From Ectothiorhodospiraceae bacterium (lineage in GTDB: Bacteria; Pseudomonadota; Gammaproteobacteria; Thiohalomonadales; Thiohalomonadaceae): a stretch of DNA of 6,266 nucleotides. Under the pieces are notes generated by a model. The model worked only from the letters and a program-made list of their open reading frames with translations. It had not been told where the DNA came from and made no database searches. The stretch lies in NCBI GenBank assembly GCA_007125455.1, contig SLDE01000197.1, positions 1 to 6,266 of the forward strand, given 5' to 3'. Below, piece by piece: positions 5,867 through 6,266 of this stretch; the stretch's first letter is position 1, and each line of letters begins with the position of its first letter. Made by a program: the position numbers and the translations under genes.

Positions 5867-6266
5867 AACCCCACGATCCTCCAGTAGCTGTGCAAGCTCA
5901 CCCAGCTCCGGGTAGTCCCTGGCCACTTGGGCCACGTAGCCCAGGGTGCGGGGGATGTCGTCGAGATAACCCGGTTTACCGTCACGGTGGTTGAGGCGGG
6001 CGAAGATCCCGATCGCCTTGAGGTGGCGCTGTACCCCCATCCAGTCGAACCACTTGAGAAAGCGCTCCTCCTGGCGTTCGCGCAGGATCCTGTGCTCCAC
6101 CGCCTGATCATGGTAGTCCACCACCCAGCCCTCCACCTGCTCACGGGGCCAGGCGATATAGCAGTCACGTAGCAGTGAGACCAGGTCGTAGGTCAGCGGG
6201 CCGTATACCGCGTCCTGAAAGTCGATGATCCCCGGATTGCGTTCGCACACCATCAGATTGCGCGAG
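5849..6266 (-). CDS. amgK: AmgK-like N-acetylmuramate/N-acetylglucosamine anomeric kinase, C-terminal part
   Basis: The C-terminal 138 residues of an aminoglycoside-phosphotransferase-fold kinase; the start lies beyond the right edge. The frame stays open to the edge and begins SRNLMV, whose Asn fits the end of the catalytic loop (HxDxxxxN). Next comes GIIDFQDAVYGPLTYDLVSLLRD, whose Asp-Phe-Gln-Asp stands where the metal-binding DFG-like aspartate sits. The wording NLMV...NPGIIDFQDAVYGP is characteristic of AmgK, which phosphorylates the anomeric carbon of MurNAc or GlcNAc and feeds MurU. The rest is the helical C-terminal lobe. The last codons (VVGSGE) lie within a G-rich inverted repeat. 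In Pseudomonas amgK and murU are neighbours; here they are on the same strand but about 2.1 kb apart, with two opposed genes between. A general choline/aminoglycoside kinase is the alternative, made less likely by murU nearby. Confidence 0.8.
   Translation of the reverse strand, partial: SRNLMVCERNPGIIDFQDAVYGPLTYDLVSLLRDCYIAWPREQVEGWVVDYHDQAVEHRILRERQEERFLKWFDWMGVQRHLKAIGIFARLNHRDGKPGYLDDIPRTLGYVAQVARDYPELGELAQLLEDRGVVGSGE

Overview
The window (6266 bases, GC-rich coding sequence) looks like the chromosome of a free-living, non-enteric gammaproteobacterium. The main clue is a MurU-type uridylyltransferase with an AmgK-type sugar kinase close by, the peptidoglycan-recycling bypass known from Pseudomonas and relatives. 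The protein sequences also feel like the Chromatiales or purple-sulfur and sulfur-oxidiser side of the class, but that is an impression and not a demonstrated placement. No phage, transposase, CRISPR, tRNA or rRNA gene is visible.

Layout. Positions 1-78 are an imperfect palindrome of three nested stems, probably part of a dispersed intergenic repeat cut by the window edge. A minus-strand cluster then runs leftward from 3772: murU (3104-3772), a GCS2-family carboxylate-amine (glutamate-cysteine ligase-like) ligase (1677-3098), an M14/AstE-AspA-type zinc hydrolase (613-1605) and a small protein (98-463) with a short domain often found at the N-terminus of bacterial membrane and zinc-ribbon proteins. 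The murU-ligase gap is only 5 bases, so those two are almost certainly co-transcribed. The small gene lies 149 bases further on, behind a leader with a hairpin over its ribosome binding site.

A 134-base divergent region (3773-3906), holding a CRP-like dyad, separates murU from a plus-strand pair: a YbaK-like tRNA-deacylase/HDOD fusion (3907-5322) and a Sel1-repeat protein (5381-5809). These converge on the minus-strand amgK-like kinase, of which only the C-terminal 138 residues lie in the window (5849-6266). A G-rich inverted repeat sits at the convergence point and overlaps the kinase stop codon.

How the genes may work together. AmgK phosphorylates the anomeric carbon of free MurNAc, and MurU turns MurNAc-1-phosphate into UDP-MurNAc, bypassing de novo synthesis. 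Here the two genes are on the same strand but are separated by the oppositely oriented HDOD/Sel1 pair. MurU is instead coupled to an ATP-dependent amide-forming ligase and an amide- or ester-cleaving zinc hydrolase, a make-and-break pair whose substrate cannot be read from sequence. The HDOD/Sel1 pair looks like a regulatory or scaffolding unit. The points most worth following are the ligase-hydrolase pair downstream of murU, the deacylase domain lacking its usual lysine, the CRP-like dyad, the leader hairpin and the palindromic repeat.
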